Source of the DNA: Voacanga thouarsii
Lineage: Eukaryota > Streptophyta > Magnoliopsida > Gentianales > Apocynaceae
DNA: 64,000 bases
Assembly: GCA_026120185.1 (NCBI GenBank)
Contig: JANUWF010001218.1
Span: 1,488,001-1,552,000 of the forward strand
Reading direction: 5' to 3'
How positions within the stretch are numbered: position 1 is the stretch's first letter; every line of letters starts with the position of its first letter. A model generated the notes under the pieces. The model was not told the origin of the DNA, ran no database searches, and saw only the letters and a list, made by a program, of their open reading frames with translations. The position numbers and the translations under genes are program-made. Of the stretch, positions 32,661 through 46,138 are shown piece by piece.

Positions 32661-34580
32661 TGAATTCCTTCGTCCATAACTAAAGCTTCGAAAACAAACA
32701 GAAGCCGTGCATGCATGAAACAAAACCAGAAAAACTGACACTACACAACAACGAAAGGCAAAAAAAAATAATACCTCTTCGTGTCGTTTTTTGTTTGGCC
32801 AAGAAGAAGACGATGGAATAACAGTGACGATTTCTTCACTTGTTAAAACTTTTGGTTGAAAACCAGCAATCCGCCTACTCCTCCGAGGCATGAATGCAAA
32901 GCCCTTTACTTCTTAGAATATTCCACCGTGCAATTTATGCTGGTGAAACAACTTAGGCGAGGAAAGGCTCTTCTTGATCCTTTGCTATTGATTAGCAAAA
33001 TCAAAAAGTCACAAGGAAAAACTAAACAAGAGAGAAGAGAAAAGGGAAAAAATAATAAGCTTCTAAGTTTTTTTTCTTCTTCGTGTGTCTACTGTATATC
33101 TCAACCAAAACGCATGACTTCACATTAATCCTAAAAACCAAAACCCTAGTGTTTTAATATTTCAAAACATCCGAAGGCTATCAACATAAGAGATTTGTCT
33201 TCTGTTCCGTGAATTAAAAAAATTCTTTAGTCCAAGCTATTGAGCTAAAAATAGTTTATTATTTTTCTTGGATCCAATGAGTCCAAAATAATAACCATTA
33301 ATTATTTATTACATAAGCCTATTAAAATAATATAATAAATAATTAATTAGGTCAAATGAACTAAAATAATTATTTAAGCCTTTTATTAACCAGTTTAAGC
33401 CAATGTTAATTTTTCTAATTATTCAATTTGGGCTTATGCCCTGAATAATTAATTAACCAATTAAACTAGAAAATAAATTTAATTTCTCTCGTTCTTTTAT
33501 TTTATTCTAGTTCAAAAATAAATTAGACTTTTTAATAAAATAAAATCGATTTTATTGAGGCCATTTCCTCGACCTAAAATTAATTCAGACTTACGAGCTA
33601 TTTTGAGGACCAAAAAGACATATCGCCTTGGCTACTAAAATGATCAAAATACCATTGCTATATAAATCGTTATATTTTCATTTTAAATATTTTTTAATAT
33701 TACCATAAGAAAATATTTACCCCAAGGACAATGTTGTATTAGCTATGTCTTCGACCTACAGGCGAAATGACTAAAATACCCATTTACACACCATCGTGCA
33801 TTTAGAGAGGAAAAAGTGTACTAACACTTCTCTAAAAGATATCTACCATCTTTAGGCTTTTAGTCCAATGATCCATGACTTCTTGGAATATTTATGCTTT
33901 CTAAGGGAGTTACCCTAAAGCCAATATCCAAGTCATGTTTCTCAGGGCCCTGGATAATTAGATCATTCAGACAACCATAAGGAGCGATATAGTATAGACA
34001 CTATTTTGTACAGGTCTGTCTTGACTAACTAGTTACATATATCCAACATACAAGTATATTGGTCCTTCTAAAAAAACATCAACTATAGTATATCAAAGCA
34101 CACGCTTTCAGCTTTGTCAGACCACCACCTCATACTCAAGTTGTAGAGTATAAGTCCACGCTGTAGCACTAGTAGTCTAGCTTTCTATCATATAGTACTT
34201 TTAGAAACCACTACTACAGGTTCTGTTCTACGTATTCAAAAACACTTGTGCTATGAAATGAGAAGACTATTCACTGGCTAAGGGTAAATCATTCCCTATT
34301 TAAAACTCACAATACAATAACCTTACTATGATGAGATCCCCATTCTCATCATTCGATTATGAACAACAGTTTATGTGGTAAGTATCCCATGGTCCATACC
34401 TTACTGTGAAAGACCTCCATTCACATGAACCATTTACTTAAATACAATAGATCTTTTTCAATACAAATTGTTCACAAATATAAAAAAGATTTCACAAATA
34501 ATTTATGAGAAAAATACTTTTATTAATACAAGTAAAAAATACATCAGAAACCTAGTCTAAGAGGGTATACATCCCAACAA
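32661..34580 (-). repeat. Copia family LTR, copy A (minus)
   Basis: Same family as 36025-37933, 43636-45492 and 57655-59687. The right end is CATCCCAACA at 34580 (TGTTGGGATG on the minus strand), preceded by the tract GTGCAAGTAGGAGAT. The left end is placed at 32661 by similarity to copy D and is approximate. A short ORF beginning MPRRSRRIAGF runs from 32891 on the minus strand. Confidence 0.8.
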
Positions 34581-34589
34581 TCTCCTACT

Positions 34590-36024
34590 TGCACTCTAAG
34601 ACTAAGTAAGTTCATAAGTGCCCGCCCCTATAGTTTCTAAGTGTCTTCTAAAGACTCTCTCCGCCAAAGATTTGGTGAAATGATCTGCTAGATTGTTCTT
34701 CTAGGCAATTTGTTCTACTATGACTTTTCATCTTTGGATAAAATTCCAGATCAGGTGGTACTTCTTCTTTATGTACTTTCCCTTCTCGTAATTCCTGGGT
34801 TCTTTGGATTGTGAGATGCACTGGTGTTGTCGTGATATATCACAACTAGTTTGCCCGTTTGTGGCATGACTCCAAGTTCTAAGAAAAACTTCCAAAGCCA
34901 AACTGCTTCCTTGGATGCCTCCGAAGCGGCCACATACTCAGCTTCTATGGTTGAGTCAGCAATGCAACATTGCTTGATACTCTTCCATGAAATAGCTCCT
35001 CCAAACAAGGTGAAGACATATCCACTAGTGAATTTTTTCTCATCTTTATCCGCTTAGAAGTCTAAGTCTGTATATTCTGTAGGAACCAAGTCATCAGCCT
35101 TTTAAAGCAGTATATAATCTCTTGTACCTTTAAACTACTTAAGAATATACTTTACAACCTACCAATGAACCTCTCTGGGGTTTGACTGATATATGCTAAC
35201 TCAGCCTATAGCAAAGTAGATATCTAGCCTAGTACATAGCATGGCATACATGAGATTTTCCACAACTGAAGTATAGGGAATCCTACTCATTCTATCCTTT
35301 TCTTCTTGAGACTTTGGACAGTCCTTTGAGAAAAAAGACAACCTATGTCTGCAAGGAATCAACACCCCCTTACATGAGTCCATGCTGAACTTGGCTAGCA
35401 TCTTGTTAATATATGTAGCTTGGGATAAACCTAACATTCACTACTTCCTATTTCTAAGAAGCTTTATTCCGAGAATGTAATTAGCTTCACTCAAGTCATT
35501 CATACTAAATTGACTAGATAGCTAAACCTTAGTAGAGGACAGCGTACATCATTTTCAATGAGTAGAATGTCATCCACATACAGTACAAGAAAAATCACGT
35601 TTATGCCTTCCAGTTTCTTATACATACATGGTTCATTCTCATTTTAAATGAAATTGTAAGATTTTATAGTCTCATCAAAACGAATATTCCATACTCTGAA
35701 TGCCTACTTAAGTCCATAAATAAATTTCTTAAGCTTACAAATCATATGCTCTTAGCCTTCAGTAATAAAGCCTTCTGGTTGGGATATATATGTCTTCACT
35801 AAGATGACTATTTAAAAATGACATCTTGACATCTATTTGTCATATCTCGTAGTCATAATGACATGTGATGGCAAGGAGGATATGGATGAACTTAAGCATG
35901 GCTACTGGGGAAAATGTTTTCTCATAATCGATTCCTTCTTTCTGAGTATACCTTTTCGCAATAAGCCTAGTTTTGAAGGTTTCCACCTTCCCATCTGCTC
36001 CCTTCTTCCTCTTTCACACCCACT
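34590..36024 (-). pseudogene. Copia reverse transcriptase-RNase H, copy A
   Basis: The minus-strand reading gives RT blocks (FLVLYVDDILLIEND with the YVDD catalytic motif) and, at complement 34769-35008, the RNase H block GGAISWKSIKQCCIADSTIEA and AEYVAASEASKEAVWLWKF. Many stops and frameshifts. The 5' part (Gag, protease, integrase) is missing; the fragment ends exactly where the plus-strand LTR at 36025 starts. Confidence 0.85.
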
Positions 36025-37933
36025 TGTTGGAATATATGCTCTCTTAGACTAGGTTTCTTATGTATTTTTTACTTGTATTAATAAAAGTATATTTATCATA
36101 ATTTATTTGTGAAATTTTCTTTATATTTATACATGATTTTATTGGAAAATGCCCATTATATTTACATAAATGGTTTATATGAATGGAGATCTTTCACAGT
36201 AAGGTATGAACCATAGGATATTGAACACATAAACTATTGTTTTTAACTAGATGATGAGAATGGGAATCTTATCATAGCAAGGTAATTTTGTTACGAATTC
36301 CAAATAGGGAATGATTTACCTTTAACCAATTAGTAGTCTACTTATTTCATAACACGAGCGTATTTCGAATACGTAGAACTGGACCTGTAGTGGTAGTTTC
36401 TAAAACTACTATGTGATAAAAACCCAAACTACAAATGTTACAGTGTGAACTTGTACTCTACAACTTGAGTATAAGTTGGTGGTCTAACAAATTGAAAGTG
36501 TATGTTTTGATATACTATAATTGAAGTTCTTGAAAATGACCAATATACTTGTATGTTGGGTATATGTAACTAGTTAGTCAAGACAGATTTGTACAAAATA
36601 GTGTATATACTATATTGCCCTTTGTGGTTGTCCAAATAATCTAATTATCCAGGGTCCTGGGGAACATGACTTAGATATTGGCTTTAGGGTAGCTCTCTTG
36701 GAAAGCTGAAATTTTCCAAAAAGTCGTGGATCATTGGGCTAGAAGCCTAAGGATGATAGATGTTGTTTAAACAGGTGTTAGCACACTCTTTCCTTTCTAA
36801 ATGAACGACGATGTGTATATGGGTATTTTAGTCATTTCACCTGTGAGTCGAAGGCATAACTAATACAGCATTATCCTTGGAGTCAATATTTCCTTATGGT
36901 AATATTAAAAAATATTTAAAATATAAAATACAGGTATTTATATAGTAAGAGTATCTTGGTCATTTTAGTAGCCAAGGTGATATGTCTTTTTAGTCTTCAA
37001 AATAGCTCGTAAGTCCTAATTATTTTAGGTCGAGGAAATGGTCACAATGAAAAAAAAATATTTTATTCAGGAAGTCTAATTTATTTTTGGATTGGAATAA
37101 AATAAAAGGAATGGGAGAAATTAAATTTATTATCTAGTTTGATTGGTTAATTAATTATTCAAGACCTAAGCCCAGATTGAATAAAAAAAAAATTAACCTG
37201 GGCTTAAACTAGTTAATAAAAGGCTTAATAATTATTTTAGGTCATTTGGGCTCATTAATTATTTATTGAGTTATTTTAATAGACTCAAAAAATAAATAAT
37301 TAATGGTTATTATTTTTGAGCTCATTGGGTCCAAGAAAAAATAATAAATTCTTTTGGTCCAATAGCTTGGACTAAAGGGTTTTTCTTAAACACGGTATAG
37401 AAAAGCTGGGGATTATCTAAACCTCTTCTATTGATAATTTTCGGATATTTGAAATATCAAAACACCAGGGTTGGGTTGTCTAGGAAATGAATCGGAGTCG
37501 TGCAGTAGGAAAAAAAGAACAAAACTCACGACACTACTGAAGAGGAAAAAAAAACCCAAATTTTTTTCCCTTTGTTCTCTCTCTCGTTTGCTCTGTTTTC
37601 TTTTTCCATCTTCTTATCTTTGCTAACTAATAGTAAAGGATTAAGAAGGACCAGTTTTCGCCTAGGTTATTTCACTAACATAGATAGGCGGAGGAATATT
37701 CTGAGAAGTGAAAAGCTTCGCGTACATGTCAAGAAGAAGCTAACGGATCGCTGATTTCTCACCAAAATCATCGTCGAGACAGGTAGTTACTCCCATGGTT
37801 GGTGTCTCATCTTCTCAGCCAAACTAGAAAATGACAGGTAAAGGTATTAATTTTAATCTTCCTTTGCGCCGTGTCCTTATTTTTCTGGGTCTTGTTTCAT
37901 GCATGAATGGCATATCTATTTTTTGTTCTTGCA
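36025..37933 (+). repeat. Copia family LTR, copy C (plus, 5' LTR)
   Basis: TGTTGGAATATATGC at 36025 to ...CTTGCA at 37933, 1909 bp, followed after two bases by a primer-binding site. Shares long blocks with 43636-45492, including AAAGGATTAAGAAGGACCAG-like and CCATGGTTGGTGTCTCATC-like segments. Confidence 0.88.
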
Positions 37934-37935
37934 AG

Positions 37936-37947
37936 TGGTATTAGAGC
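37936..37947 (+). other. Primer-binding site of the copia element
   Basis: TGGTATTAGAGC, one mismatch from the initiator Met tRNA complement TGGTATCAGAGC, two bases after the LTR. Confidence 0.85.
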
Positions 37948-39756
37948 ATTTACTTTGAAAGACTTAGAATTGATTCATGCTAGTTAATAATATCGGGCAA
38001 GATTATTGATAATGAGATCCTTCACTATTTTGGTATGGGTAGATTATCTATACACCTCACCATTGAGATATAGAAGCCTCTGTAAAATTTTCATTACTGC
38101 TTTGTTTAGCTTCGTGTAATCCTATTTTGAGAGGGTATAGGCAGTTGTTATGTTTTTTGATGAAAAAATGTAACAAGAAATGGCCTTGAACGATTACAAA
38201 GTATTAAAGAGGTGCCCAGCGAAAGTTGCAGAAGAAAATCGCAATGAAAGGATTTTTTTTTCTCGAGGAAGAAGATGGACCGAGCAACAAGCTGAGCCGA
38301 GCCAGACCCTCAGTGTAAAGGGAGCCGAGGACGCCCAGGCCAGCCGCAGCCAGGCCCGAGCATTTCCATGGCTCTGGGCCCGCACGAGGAAGCTTCCTCG
38401 AGGATGTAATAGCTTCGTCGCGGAAGCTGTTGCCTCGTGGAAGCAGAGTTTTGTCGCAGAAGTTGCTGCATCGGGCACCCGGGTCGCAGGCACCTGCCCG
38501 CGAACCGTGGTCCATGGGTCTTCCCATGGGGCCATGATCCAGTGTGGCGAGTGCACTGGATCAGGAAAAAATATTTATTTTTTTATTTTTGATCCTATAC
38601 CAGGTGAATTTATTTTTATTATAATAGTTAATATCATTGAATATTTTGTATGAAAAATAATACTAAAGGATATTATGATTAAATAAGATCATTAATTAAT
38701 TTAATTAATGTGATTAATTCTTTTATTTTGGCACTTAGGATTAAAAATAGAAAAGCATGAAAACGTTTATAGTTTTCTAGCATACTAATTATTTTAAGTC
38801 CTATGTGCACTTTTCTCAAAGATCAAAGTCTTTGGAAAATTTTATTTGACAAGGAAAAATATTTTTTTTAATTAAATAGTCATTTTAACTTAAACAAAAA
38901 TTAATTCTTAATATTTTCTTAAAGGTTTTTTATCCTTGACATAGAAAATATTATAGATTTAGAAATTTTTGTATGTTAAAATGGAAAGCCATTTTAATTC
39001 ATTTTAGCAAAGAAAATTTTAATTTTTTAAAGTAATGCCTTGAGATCAAAATCTCTAGGAATTTTTAAATAGAAAAGTTTTGAAATTATTAATTTTTTTA
39101 CTTAAATAAAATTAATCCATAAGGAAAGATTTCTCAAAGGGTATAAACCTTGATATGAATTTTTTTTTTATGGATTTAGACATTTTATTTTAAGTAAAAG
39201 GAGAATTTAATTGGAAATTTTCAAATAATATTTTTCAATAAAATCCTTATTTAAAAAACTAAGCGGGAGAGGGGTTCTAATGGCCCCACGGCTTCCCACG
39301 GCTTCTATAACGATCCCCATTAGAGATCGTGAATCTTCTCGCGTCATCCTGATAGTGAACCCATATAAGATAGAGATACCACAAGAATTTAGAACTAATG
39401 GAATGATATAATTAATAACTCGGGACACATACTATGATCAGCCAGCCCACATTGGAGGTTATAGTGCGAGGTATATCTATAGGAAATGAGAAAAAACAGT
39501 TATCCCTAGATGAAATTATCTTCTAGATCATTATCTAGAAGAAAATTTAATTTGTGTTGGTTAACACAATTAGCTTAGGAAACTGTTAATCTTTCCAAGA
39601 AGCTTTATCAGTTTTCCTAAAAGTCAAATTAATCATGTTAAAAATAATAGTAATGGAGTTAGCTATTATCAAGTTTAATATGAGGATAAAGTGTCCAAAA
39701 TTATTTTTGTTTTACAAATACTAAGAATTTCTTGTATTTTTTTTTAAATTTCAGAA
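37948..39756 (+). mobile_element. Long leader of the copia element
   Basis: 1.8 kb between primer site and Gag. It has a GC-rich patch (38270-38560) that gives overlapping ORFs on both strands. The same leader recurs from 45507. The last bases (TTTTTTTTTAAATTTCAG) form a strong splice-acceptor-like site directly before the Gag ATG at 39757. Confidence 0.7.
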
Positions 39757-40560
39757 ATGGTTGGTGAAGGTTCTTTCAGTCCCTTGGCTGTTATTCTTCA
39801 TGAGAATAAGCTAATAGGTCCAAACTATGTGGACTAAAAAATGAACCTGGAGATAATACTTAAAACCGAAGAGTATAAGTATGTCCTATAGGAGACTTGC
39901 CCAGTAATCAGGAAAGATTCCACCGCTGAGGAGCGTGAGGTTGAAAAGGCATGGAAGAAGGCTGACGAAATAGGCCGATGCTATATGTTAGCCTCCATGT
40001 CAAATGTGCTACAGTCCAAACACAAGTACATGGATACTACATATGATATTGGCACATTTCTATCCACAATATTTGCGGATAAGAGCCAGCTCACAAGGCA
40101 GGAGGCTCTTAGAACGATCATAAACACCAAGATAGCTAAGGAAGTATCAGTCAGAGAGCATATAATCAAGATCATTGCTATTTTCGAGGAAGCAAAAGTT
40201 CTGGGGGTTGTTATTAACCTCGAGAGCCAAATGGACATGATTCTCGAATCTTTGTTGGGCTCATTCACTCAATTCAAGTTGAATTACATCATGAACAAGT
40301 TAAACATGGGTTTAACTGAGTTGATGAAGGAGCTCCAGGTAACAGAGAAGGTCATGAAACCATAAGCTAGAACTATGATGGCTTCTTCTTCGAGAACTGG
40401 GCCAAGCCTAGAAATTTCAAGAAAAAAAAGGGTAATGCAGTGCATCAGCTCAAAGATAAACCCAAGGGTAAATGCTTCAAGTGTGAGAAGAAGGGACACT
40501 GAAAAAAAGAGTGTCCAGATCTTCAGGCCAAGAAAAATCCCATAGGTAATGTTCTCTATC
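39757..40560 (+). pseudogene. Copia Gag, copy B1
   Basis: Starts at the ATG at 39757 with SFSPLAVILHENKLIGPNY (DUF4219/UBN2 N-terminus). Later blocks are ADEIGRCYMLASMSNVLQSK and LESLLGSFTQFKLNYIMNKL. The CCHC knuckle reads CFKCEKKGH then a stop where Trp is expected, then KKECP. Several premature stops (the first at the usual Trp codon near 39835) exclude a full Gag. The longest clean stretch is 39985-40365 (126 codons). Confidence 0.85.
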
Positions 40561-42170
40561 TAGAGTTTATATTAAAAGTTGGATCAATTCTACTTCGATT
40601 GTTGATTTAGAAGCCATTGATCATATTTGTAACTCCTTGCAGAGGTTTAGAAATGTTAGAAGACTATAGAAGGGCGAACATGGATTACGCATGGGAAATA
40701 GAGCACAAGTTTGGGCTCTTACTGTGGGAGATTTAGAACTGACTTTTGCTTTTAATAGAATAGTTGTTTTGAATGATATTTTTTTTGTTCCTGATTTTAG
40801 ACAGAATTTGGTTTCAATTGCAAAACTAATAAATCAATGATATTCTGTTTATTTCCATTCTAGTATTACTATCAGTAGAAATGAAGAAGTTATATGTACT
40901 GAGCACATGTATGAAAATCTATTCTTCATTAATCCAATTAACAATCAATTGAATAACGCTCAATTAAAATCTTTAAATGGGAAGAGAAAGACCAATGTCA
41001 ATGACTCATATCTTTGGCATCTAAGGTTGGGTCACATTAACTCAATCAGGATTTAGAGGTTAATCCATGATACGCCTTTAGGCTTATTAAGATTGGAAAG
41101 TTGGCCTCAGTGTGAATCCTGTCTTATGGAGAAAATAACAAAAATGTCTTTTATCCAAAAGGCAGATAGAACCAAAGAAGCATTGAGTCTTATTCACACT
41201 GATGTGTGTGATCCTTTGTCTACACCAACAAGAGGGGAGTTTGAGTACTTCATCACTTTCACATATAATTGTACAAGGTATGGTTACATTTATCTGATGA
41301 GACACAAGTCTGACTCTTTTGACAAGTTCAAAGAGTTTTAGGTTGAAGTGGAGCGTCGAACAGGTAAGCTAATCAAGATCTTACGATGGAGTCGTGGTGG
41401 AGAATACCTCCTTGGTGAATTCAAGGACTATCTAGTACATTATGGAATAGTATCTCAACTCTTTATGCCCGGGACACCCCAACAGAATGGAGTAGCTGAA
41501 AGAAGGAACAGGACAGTGATGGAAATAGTTCAAAGTATGATATCTTGTGCTACTATTTCAGTATCTTTTTGGGGATATGCCTAAGAAATAGCGGCATATA
41601 TTCTGAATTTAGTACCTTCCAAGTCAGTACCTAGGACTTTCTATGAGATGTGGGCTGGACGTAAGTCAAGTCTAAATCATCTCAAGATACAGGGTTGTCC
41701 AGCTCATGTACTGATCAAGGGAGACAAGTTGGAACCAAAATCAGAATTATGCTATTCTGTGGGGCATCCAAAAAGTATAAAGGTGGTTACTTTTATCATT
41801 CTAAGGAGCAGAAAGTACTCATGAGTACTAATGCTAGATACTTAGAGAATGAACAAAGTACATCTACTAAAGGTTTAACAAGGTTGAAACTCGAAGTGAA
41901 GTTATCTTCTGAATCAACTTCTCCTAACCCGATTATAGAATAAGAAGAGGCACAACCTTAGAAACCTATACAAATGGAGCTTTGTCGTAACAGGAAGATA
42001 TCTAGAGTTTCAAAAAGATGGACTGGAGAGGCTTTTGACCTAGTCTGCGACTATCAGGAACAAGATCTCACTAGATACGAGGAGGCTATTGCTGATGTTA
42101 ATACAGACTTATGGTATGAAACAATAAAAGCCAAGATTGAGTCTATGTACTTCAATCAGGTTTAGAATCT
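40561..42170 (+). pseudogene. Copia protease-integrase, copy B1
   Basis: The protease active site D-S/T-G is replaced (IVDLEAIDHIC). The GAG-pre-integrase block reads DSYLWHLRLGHINS, followed by CESCLMEKITKMSF (zinc-binding HHCC part). The integrase core keeps HTDVCDP (first Asp), has TYNCTRYG where the second Asp should be, and keeps the Glu in QNGVAERRNRT. Stops occur throughout; the clean pieces are 41093-41341 and 41348-41584. Confidence 0.85.
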
Positions 42171-43610
42171 TATAGCTTCACCTGAAGGGATAAAACCCAT
42201 TGGGTGTAAGTGGGTTTACAAGAGGAAAAGGGGAGTGGATGAGAAGGTGAAAACCTTCAAAACTAAGCTTGTGGTGAAAGGGTATACTTAGAAAAAGAGG
42301 GATCAACTATGAGGAAACCTTTTCCCGAGTAGTCATACTTAAACCCATCTGTATCCTCCTTGTCATCGCATGTCATTACAACTATGAGATATAGTAAATG
42401 GATATTAAGACGGATTTTTTGAATAGCTATCTTAGTGAAGACATTTATATGTCCCAACCAGAAGGTTTTATTGCTAAAGGCCAAGAACATATGGTTTGTA
42501 AGCTTAAGAAATCTATTTATGGATTTAAGTAGGCATTCAGAGTATAGAACATTCATATGTGGATGACATTCAAAATAAGGATAAGCCATGTGTGTATAGG
42601 AAATTGGAAGGCATAAATATGGTTTTTCTTGTCCTGTATGTGGATAACATTCTACTAAATGAAAATGATGTAGGGACACTGTCATCGACTAAGGTTTGGC
42701 GATCTAGTCAATTTAATATGAAGGATTTGGATGAAGCCAGTTATATTCTCAGAATAAAGCTTCTTAGAAATAGGAAACAGATAATGTTAGGTTTATCTCA
42801 AACTACATTGACAAGATGTTGGCCAAGTACAACATAAATTCATGTACAAGGGCATTGATCCCTTACAAACATGGGTTGTCTTTTCTTTAAAGGACTGTCC
42901 AAAGTCTCAAGAAGAAAAAGATAGGATGAGTAGGATTCCCTGGGTTTCAGTTGTGGGAAGTGTCATGTATGTCATACTATGTACTAGGCCAAATATCTGC
43001 TTTGTCAAAGGCTTAGTTAGCAGATATCAGTCAAATCCCGGGGATGTTCATTGATAGGCTGTAAAGCATATTCTTAAGTATATCAAAGGTACGAGAGATT
43101 ATATGCTGGTTTACAGGCTGATGATTTGGTTCCTGCAGGATATACGAACTCAGACTTTCAAGCGGATAAGGATGAGAGAAGATCCATTATGGATATGTCT
43201 CCACCTTGTCTAGAGGAGCCATTTCATGGAGAAGTATAAAGTAATCTTGCATTACTGACTCAACTATAGAAGTTGAGTATGTGGTAGCTTTGGAGGCATC
43301 CAAAGAAGCAGTTTGGCTTCAGAAGTTTCTTTTAGTACTTGGAGTCATGCTGCACATGGACAAACCGGTTATGATGTATTGCGACAACACTGGTGCAGTC
43401 TAACAATCTAAAGAACTAAGAAATCACAAAAAGAGGAAGCACATAGAGAGGAAATACCACTTGATCCGCGATTTCATCCAGAGATGGGAAGTTGTGGTAG
43501 AACAGTTTGCTTTGGAGAACAATCTAGCAGATTCTTTCACCAAACCTTTGGCGGAGAGAGTTTTTAGAAGACACTTAGACGTTATAGGGGTGGGCACCTA
43601 TGGATTTACT
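42171..43610 (+). pseudogene. Copia reverse transcriptase-RNase H, copy B1
   Basis: RT starts with GCKWVYKRKRGVDEKVKTFK. The catalytic motif reads YVDN rather than YVDD (FLVLYVDNILLNEND). RNase H remnants follow (AISWRSIK-like and EAVWLQKF-like words in shifted frames) up to a tract GTGTAAGTGGGAGATTG directly before the LTR. Heavily broken by stops and frameshifts. Confidence 0.82.
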
Positions 43611-43635
43611 TAGTCTAAGAGTGTAAGTGGGAGAT

Positions 43636-45492
43636 TGTTGGAATGTATGCCCTCTTAGATTAGGTTTTTGATGCATTTTTTATTTGTATTAATAAAAGTA
43701 TTTTTATCAAAATTTATTTGTGAAAATTTCTTTATATTTGTGCACGATTTTATTGGAAAAGACCCATTATTTTTAAGTAAATGGTTCATGTGAATAGAAG
43801 TCTTCCACAGTACGGTATGAACCGTGGGTTCTTAACCAGATGATGAGAATAGGAGTCTCATCATGGCAATGTTATTATATTATGAATTACAAATAGGGAA
43901 TGACTTATCTTTAGTCAATGAGTAGTTTACTCATTTAATAACACAAGCATATTTCAAATAAGTAGAATTGGACCTATAATGGTGGTTTCTAAAAGTACTA
44001 TGTAATAGAAAAACTCAGACTACTACTGCTACAGTATGGACTTGTACTCTACAGCTTAAGTATAAGTTGGTGGTCTGACGAAATTGGAAGTATATGCTTT
44101 GATATACTATAGTTGATATTCTTGAGAAGGACTAATATACTTGTATGTTAGGTATATGCGACTAGTTAGTCAAGACAGACTTGTACGAGATAGTATCTAC
44201 ACTATGTTACCCCTTGTGGTTGTCTGAATGATTTAATTATCTAGAGCCCTAGGGAACATTACTCGGATATTGGCTTTAGGGTAGCTCCCTTGGAAAGTTG
44301 GAATGTTCTAAGAAGTCATGGATCATTGGGTTAGAAGCCTGAGGATGGTAGATATTGTTTAGAGAGGTGTTAGTACAATCTTTCCTTTCTAAATGAACGG
44401 TGATGTGTAGAGGGGTATTTTAGTCATTTCACATGTAGGTCGAAGACATAGCTAACGCAGCATTGTCCTTGGGGTCAATATTTTCGTATGGTAATATTAA
44501 AAAATACATAAAATATAAAATACAACTATTTATATAGTAAGGGTATTTTAATCATTATATTTTCCAAGGCAACGTGTTTTTTTTGTCCTCAAAATTGCCC
44601 ATAAGTCCTAATTATATTAAGTCGAGGAAATGGTCACAATAGAAAAAATATTTTATTTTATTCAGAAAATCTAATTTATTTTTGGATTGGATTAAAATAA
44701 AAGGAATGGAAAAAATTAAATTTATTATCTAGTTTGATTAGTTAATTAATTATTCAGGACCTAAGCTCAGATTGAATAATTAGAAAAATTAACCTACGCT
44801 TAAACTAGTTAATAAAAGGCTTAATAATTATTTTAGTTTATTTGAACTCATTAATTATTTATTGGATTATTTTAATAGGCCCAGGAAATAAATAATTAAT
44901 GGTTATTATTTTTGAGCTCATTGGGTCCAAGGTAAAATAATAAATTATTAATAACATGGACTAAAGAGTTTTTATTATTCATTATCCAAACCTCTTCTGT
45001 TGATAACCTCCGAATATTTGAAATATTAAAGCACCGAGGTTGGGTTATCAGCGATGTGAATAGGAGTCATGCAGTAGGAAAAAAAAGAACAGAACTCACG
45101 ACATTACTGAAGAGGAGGGTTTTTTTTCCCTTTGTTCTCTCTCTCATTTGCTCTATTTTTTTTTCCATCTTCTTGTCTTTGCTAACTAATAGTAAAGGAT
45201 CAAGAATGATCAGTCCTCGCCTAAGTTGTTTCACCAATATAGATAGGTAGAGGAATATTTTGAGAAGCTAAAAGCTTCGCATACATGCCAAGAAGAAGCC
45301 GACGGATCGCTGGTTTCTCGCCAGAATCGTTGTCAAAACAGGTAGCTACTCCCGTGATTGGTGCCTCATCTTCTCAGCCAAACTAGAAAAGGACACGTAA
45401 AGGTATTAATTTTAATCTTCCTTTGCACCGTGTCCTTGTTTTTCTTGGTCTTGGTTCATACCTGCATGGCGTATCTGTTTTTCGTTCCTGCA
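43636..45492 (+). repeat. Copia family LTR, copy B (shared middle LTR)
   Basis: TGTTGGAATGTATGCC at 43636 to ...CCTGCA at 45492 (1857 bp). It follows a polypurine tract and is itself followed by a primer-like site (TGGTATCGAGCA, 45495), so it acts as 3' LTR of the first unit and 5' LTR of a second. A 33-codon ORF begins with MPRRSRRIAGF at 45285. Confidence 0.88.
45285..45386 (+). CDS. Small ORF in the LTR end, MPRRSRRIAGF type
   Basis: 33 codons, arginine-rich N-terminus, stop at 45384-45386. A related ORF occurs in the minus-strand LTR (from 32891, first eleven residues identical), with a broken version at 37726 and a diverged one near 57839. It is followed 16 bases later by AAAG|GTATTAAT, a splice-donor-like site. 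Whether it is translated is unknown. Confidence 0.35.
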   Translation: MPRRSRRIAGFSPESLSKQVATPVIGASSSQPN

Positions 45493-46114
45493 AGTGGTAT
45501 CGAGCATTTGCTTTGAAAGGCTTAGGATTGATTCATGCTAGTGAATAAAACCTGGCAAGACTATTGATAATTAGATCCTTCGCGGTTTTGGTATTTGTAG
45601 ATTATCTATACACCTCACCATTGAGGTATAGGAGACTCTATAAAAAAAATTTTACTGCTTTTTTTAGCTTCATGTAAGCCCAACTTGAGAGGGCATAGGC
45701 AGTTCTTACGTTTTTTGGTGAAAAAATGTAACAGGGAATGGCCTTGGAGGATTGCAAAGTGTTAAAGAGATGCCCAACGAAAGTTGCAGAAGAAAATCGC
45801 AACAAAAGGATTTTTTTTCTTGAGAAAGAAGATAGATCGAGTCGCAAGCCGAACCAAGCCAAACCCTCGGTGTGAGAGGAGCCAAGGATACCTATGCCAA
45901 CCGTAGCTTGAAGCCGTAGCCAGGCCCGAGCATTTCCATGGCTCCAAGCGCGCGAGGAAGCTTCCTCGCGAAAGCAATGTTTCCTCGCACAGCACCTTCC
46001 TCATGGAAGCTGCTGCATCAGGCACCTAGGTCGTGGGCACCCAACCGCGGACCGTGGTCCATGGGTATTTTCATGGGCCATGATCCAATGTGGCGGATGC
46101 ATTGGACCAGAGAA

Positions 46115-46138
46115 ATATATATATATATATATATATAT
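46115..46138. repeat. (TA)n microsatellite
   Basis: About 12 AT units in the leader of the second unit. The first unit has a T-rich stretch at the equivalent place. Confidence 0.9.

Noticed and set aside
38180..38653. GC-rich ORF of 157 codons (plus) overlapped by ORFs of 120 and 107 codons (minus)
   Set aside because: It lies in the copia leader. The second unit (from 45738) keeps only the first ~45 codons before a frame change in a T-run, and no protein family matches, so I treat it as non-coding.
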